8,468 nt of DNA. Origin: an uncultured bacterium (GTDB lineage: Bacteria > Actinomycetota > Coriobacteriia > Coriobacteriales > Coriobacteriaceae). The stretch spans positions 1-8,468 of the forward strand of contig CAJMOL010000054.1 in the NCBI GenBank assembly GCA_905215095.1, read 5' to 3'. Shown one piece after another: positions 6,241-8,468 of this stretch (position 1 is the stretch's first letter; every line of letters begins with the position of its first letter). A program made the translations under genes and the position numbers. A model generated the notes under the pieces. It had not been told where the DNA came from. It searched no databases and saw only the letters and a program-made list of their open reading frames with translations.

Positions 6241-6562
6241 CGCCGACGAGAGCAGCACCGAGGCAGCGGGCGAGAACAGGCCGCTCGGCGCGCCGCGTGG
6301 CAAGCGTCCGCGTATCCGTATTAGCTGCGTGGACCAGCTGGGTGCGTGCCGTTGTCACCACGGGCACAAGCCGGGCGATGTCTTCGACTTCGATCGCGAT
6401 CGCGGCAAGATGTGCGCCATGGCCTGCCATGTGGGCTTTCCCTATATCGATATCCTGCGCTATGGCGGGACCGTGCCTGGCAACGAGCCCGGCACGGCAA
6501 AGTTCTGCTGCCCCGAAGTCGATACACTGAACGTCTGGCTTGCCAAGATCGTTGACGAGTAG
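6233..6562 (+). CDS. Small cysteine-rich TIGR04076-like protein
   Basis: This 109-residue protein has a variable N-terminal tail of about 25 residues followed by a compact conserved part: RIRISCVDQLGACRCHHGHK, PGDVFDFDRDRGKMC, then ACHVGFPYIDILRYGGTVPG and FCCPEVDTLNVWLAKI. Seven cysteines (32, 39, 41, 61, 65, 92, 93) and the GHKPGDVFDF and PYIDILRYGG blocks resemble the uncharacterised TIGR04076 family, whose role I do not know. The Cys and His pattern suggests metal binding or redox activity, which is inference. The start was placed at 6233 because its ATG overlaps the kinase stop by 8 nt; an earlier in-frame ATG at 6170 would lie deep inside the kinase gene. No strong ribosome binding site is visible, consistent with coupling. 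Confidence 0.75.
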   Translation: MSNADESSTEAAGENRPLGAPRGKRPRIRISCVDQLGACRCHHGHKPGDVFDFDRDRGKMCAMACHVGFPYIDILRYGGTVPGNEPGTAKFCCPEVDTLNVWLAKIVDE

Positions 6563-6570
6563 TCGAGCGC

Positions 6571-6603
6571 AATGTGTCAAAGGGACAGCCCCTTTGACAC
6601 ATT
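6571..6603. repeat. REP-like palindrome, copy 1
   Basis: AATGTGTCAAAGGG (6571-6584) and CCCTTTGACACATT (6590-6603) form a perfect 14-bp stem with a 5-nt loop (ACAGC). It begins eight bases after the stop of the Cys-rich gene. It is the same family as the palindrome at 8117-8151. No T-run follows directly, so it is not a classic terminator, though it could protect mRNA 3' ends. Confidence 0.85.
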
Positions 6604-6637
6604 CGCCGGTGGCGCCCCTTCTTTTACTTATAATCTC

Positions 6638-6725
6638 AAATCTCTGCATTTCATTTGATTTTAGGTTCTAAAAATTCTGCGTTTCATCGATAATCAAGCA
6701 TATAAAACTTTGCATTTCATTCGAT
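6638..6725 (+). repeat. Three direct repeats with exact 33-bp period upstream of the ATPase gene
   Basis: The motif CTGCATTTCATTCGAT occurs three times with small changes (around 6643-6659, 6676-6691 and 6709-6725). The TGC cores are at 6645, 6678 and 6711, exactly 33 bp apart, and each is preceded by an A-tract at the same phase (6638, 6671, 6704). The stretches between differ. The third copy ends just before the ribosome binding site of the ATPase gene. The array looks like a protein-binding or operator array. A TATAAT at 6629-6634 lies just before it but has no good -35 box. Confidence 0.75.
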
Positions 6726-6744
6726 GACACCGAGGGGAGAGCCT

Positions 6745-8106
6745 GTGCTGCGTAGGAAAATAGCGGCAGAGCTGGAGCGTTGGCTGAAGTCTTCCGAGCA
6801 AAAGGCCTTGTTCATTACGGGTTCTCGCCAGATTGGCAAAAGCTATTCGATTCGCGCATTTGGCAAAGCCAACCATGCAACCTACATCGAGCTTAACCTC
6901 ATGGAAAATCGCCAGGCAAAAGATGCTCTTCTCGAGGCGCGGGATGCCGATGATTTCATCAGCAGGGTGACGCTTCTTTCGGGAAAGTCGATTGCACCAG
7001 GCAAAACGCTCGTGTTTATCGATGAGGTCCAAGAGGCCCCCGACATCATGACGATGGCAAAGTTCCTTGTTGAGGACGGGAGGTGCCGCTGGGCGTTTTC
7101 GGGGTCAATGCTCGGGACCCAGTTCAAGGGCGTCAGGTCCTATCCCGTGGGGTATGTTCGCGAGCTTAGGATGTTCCCGCTCGATTTTGAGGAGTTTTGC
7201 TGGGCAATCGGGGTGAGCGAGGGGGCTCGTCAAACGATACGTGACGCGTGTATCAGCGAGAGGCCCATTCCTGATTACATTCATGACGCGATGATGGCAA
7301 ACTTCAGGACCTATACCGTTGTCGGCGGAATGCCGGAGGTCGTGCAGCGTTTCCTTGACACGCAGGGCGACCTTGCCTCTGTTCGTCAGCTACAGTCAGA
7401 GCTCAACGAACAGTACCGGCGGGATATCTCCAAGTATGCAAGCGGGCGAGCCCTTCAGGTGCAGAGCATCTACGATCAGCTCCCTATTATGCTCGAGGGC
7501 GAAAACAAGCGCTTCGTGCTCAATTCCATTGACCCCAAGGCTTACTACGAGAAGTATCAGCGAGATTTTGTATGGCTTGTCGATGCCGGCGTTGCTCTCA
7601 AAGCCGATATCGTAACCGAGCCAAAATCGCCCCTGCTCAAGACGGCGCGGCCATCGCAGTTCAAGCTATATCAATCGGATACGGGCATGTTGATGGCGCG
7701 CTACCCCGTTGGAGTCGCCCAAGCGGCGTATCTTGATAGCAAGGAGCCCAATCTGGGCGGCATTTACGAAAACGTGGTGGCCCAGCAGCTGGCCGCCCAA
7801 AATCGCCAGCTTTACTACTATCAGACAAAAAAGCGCGGTGAAGTGGACTTTGTGGTCGATGGACCGGATGGGACGGCTGTTCCGATCGAGGTTAAATCGG
7901 GCTCCTATTACCACGCGCACGCTGCGCTCGGTCATGTGCTTGATACGGCTGAATATGGCGTAAGGCTCGGGATTGTTTTCTCGAGAGGCAACGTTGAGCG
8001 CAACGGAGCGGTTCTCTATTTGCCGCTATATGCGACCTGGGCCCTTTCGGATGTTTTGGGCGACTCCTGCGCCGAGGGGATAAAGCTGGAGGTCAAGCCG
8101 GTCTAG
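6745..8106 (+). CDS. AAA ATPase with C-terminal DUF4143 / nuclease-like domain (COG1373 type)
   Basis: With a GTG start the protein is 453 residues. The N-terminal ATPase shows Walker A GSRQIGKS (K32), Walker B LVFIDEVQ (D93, E94) and an FSGS segment (118-121) like a sensor strand. The C-terminal part carries RGEVDFVV...VPIEVKSG, where E366, D368, E382 and K384 resemble a PD-(D/E)XK nuclease core. Proteins of this family are common, often multicopy, and mostly uncharacterised; some are thought to be tied to mobile DNA or toxin-like systems. GTG at 6745 was chosen because GAGGGGAG lies just upstream and VLRRKIAAELERWL matches the usual family start; the ATG at 6724 has no ribosome binding site and lies in a repeat. 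The gene appears less GC-rich than its neighbours and is bracketed by REP-like palindromes, suggesting acquisition. Biochemical activity is unknown. Confidence 0.85.
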   Translation: MLRRKIAAELERWLKSSEQKALFITGSRQIGKSYSIRAFGKANHATYIELNLMENRQAKDALLEARDADDFISRVTLLSGKSIAPGKTLVFIDEVQEAPDIMTMAKFLVEDGRCRWAFSGSMLGTQFKGVRSYPVGYVRELRMFPLDFEEFCWAIGVSEGARQTIRDACISERPIPDYIHDAMMANFRTYTVVGGMPEVVQRFLDTQGDLASVRQLQSELNEQYRRDISKYASGRALQVQSIYDQLPIMLEGENKRFVLNSIDPKAYYEKYQRDFVWLVDAGVALKADIVTEPKSPLLKTARPSQFKLYQSDTGMLMARYPVGVAQAAYLDSKEPNLGGIYENVVAQQLAAQNRQLYYYQTKKRGEVDFVVDGPDGTAVPIEVKSGSYYHAHAALGHVLDTAEYGVRLGIVFSRGNVERNGAVLYLPLYATWALSDVLGDSCAEGIKLEVKPV

Positions 8107-8116
8107 GGCCAGTCCC

Positions 8117-8151
8117 GGATGTGACAAAGGGACAGTCCCTTTGTCACATCC
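8117..8151. repeat. REP-like palindrome, copy 2
   Basis: GGATGTGACAAAGGGA (8117-8132) and TCCCTTTGTCACATCC (8136-8151) form a perfect 16-bp stem with a CAG loop, ten bases after the ATPase stop. Compared with copy 1 at 6571, the stem differs at two aligned pairs (T-A to A-T, A-T to G-C), with both strands changed together. Confidence 0.85.
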
Positions 8152-8223
8152 ATGAGTGTGGATTTTCTCCCGTATAGAGCGCACTTGAACGCTCAAAGCG
8201 GGAGAAAATCCACGCTCATTTTT
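8152..8223 (+). terminator. Large hairpin terminator after the ATPase gene
   Basis: Arms 8152-8172 and 8199-8219 pair over 21 positions with one T-G wobble (core GTGGATTTTCTCCCG), and an inner GAGCG/CGCTC stem (8177-8181 with 8190-8194) closes an 8-nt loop. TTTTT at 8219-8223 follows, as expected for intrinsic termination on the plus strand. It may also be a dispersed repeat, because its right arm recurs at 8229. Confidence 0.6.
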
Positions 8224-8246
8224 CATGTGGGAGATTATCCACGCTC
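8200..8246. repeat. Tandem direct repeat of the terminator arm
   Basis: GGGAGAAAATCCACGCTC (8200-8217) recurs as GGGAGATTATCCACGCTC (8229-8246), 16 of 18 identical, 29 bp apart. The second copy has no matching inverted arm nearby, so it looks like half of another copy of the same palindrome. Confidence 0.75.
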
Positions 8247-8283
8247 GTTTCGCGCCGAAGGCGTGGCCCGCGGCCTCGCTTGC

Positions 8284-8468
8284 CTACAGCTGCTCGAGCA
8301 TAGCGGTGCAACCGGCGAGTACATCGCGGTAGGTGGCGTCGAAATTGCCGGTGTACCAGGGGTCGGCCACGTCGCCGGGGCGATCGGTCCAATCGAGCAG
8401 GCGCGAGATCTTGCCATCGGGGTCCTTCCCAAAAATTCGGTACAGGCCGCGGGCGTTCTCGTCGTCCA
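8284..8468 (-). CDS. Low-molecular-weight protein-tyrosine phosphatase, C-terminal part
   Basis: The frame is open from the right edge to TAG at 8286-8284, giving the last 61 residues of a protein whose start and catalytic CxxxxxR loop lie outside the window. The segment DVADPWYTGNFDATYRDVLA is the conserved C-terminal block of this family; the Asp of DPWY is the general acid of the reaction. Such enzymes remove phosphate from tyrosine on proteins, in bacteria often on kinases of polysaccharide synthesis. The final GCTAMLEQL helix ends normally, so the 3' end is intact. No clear terminator follows on this strand; the repeats at 8200-8246 lie between it and the convergent ATPase gene. Confidence 0.9.
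   Translation of the reverse strand, partial: DDENARGLYRIFGKDPDGKISRLLDWTDRPGDVADPWYTGNFDATYRDVLAGCTAMLEQL

Noticed and set aside
5365..6303. 312-residue open frame on the minus strand
   Set aside because: It is antisense to the pyridoxal kinase gene, whose motifs are clear.
6638..6725. CRISPR array
   Set aside because: Only three imperfect repeats of about 17-22 bp with very short gaps and no cas genes; an operator-like array fits better.

Overview
The window looks like chromosomal DNA from a high-GC gut actinobacterium of the class Coriobacteriia, most likely Collinsella or a close relative. This is inferred from GC-rich codon use, the protein families present, and intergenic palindromes of the GTGTCAAAGGG...CCCTTTGACAC type that I associate with that group. 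I could not run a search to confirm it.

Layout. (1) 1-247, minus strand: start of a ricin-type beta-trefoil (QxW) protein that runs off the left edge, with a near-consensus promoter (TTGACG-17-TATAAT) and a strong ribosome binding site. (2) 497-4722, minus strand: a three-gene drug-efflux operon in the order marR-type regulator, ABC exporter half with a degenerate nucleotide site, ABC exporter half with a canonical site. Each junction is an 8-nt ATGANTAA overlap. The operon has its own TTGACA-17-TAAATT promoter with an inverted repeat lying over and just downstream of the -10 box, and ends at a bidirectional-looking terminator at 414-451. (3) 4723-5415: almost 700 bases with no convincing gene but dense secondary structure: four hairpins or inverted repeats, including a nested hairpin of about 98 nt and a 152-bp element bounded by 22-bp inverted repeats. 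(4) 5416-6562, plus strand: a pyridoxal/pyridoxamine kinase gene overlapping a small cysteine-rich TIGR04076-like protein. (5) 6571-8246: an AAA/DUF4143 ATPase gene bracketed by two copies of a REP-like palindrome, preceded by three direct repeats at an exact 33-bp period and followed by a large terminator palindrome. (6) 8284-8468, minus strand: C-terminus of a low-molecular-weight protein-tyrosine phosphatase whose start lies beyond the right edge.

How the genes work together. The MarR protein probably represses its own operon, and the two ABC halves should form one heterodimeric exporter with one hydrolytic and one degenerate ATP site. The kinase and its Cys-rich partner are translationally coupled, which suggests a shared but undefined role near vitamin B6 metabolism. 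The ATPase gene looks like an accessory cassette inserted between conserved genes. The genes are of recognised families; the most unusual material is in the non-coding stretches.
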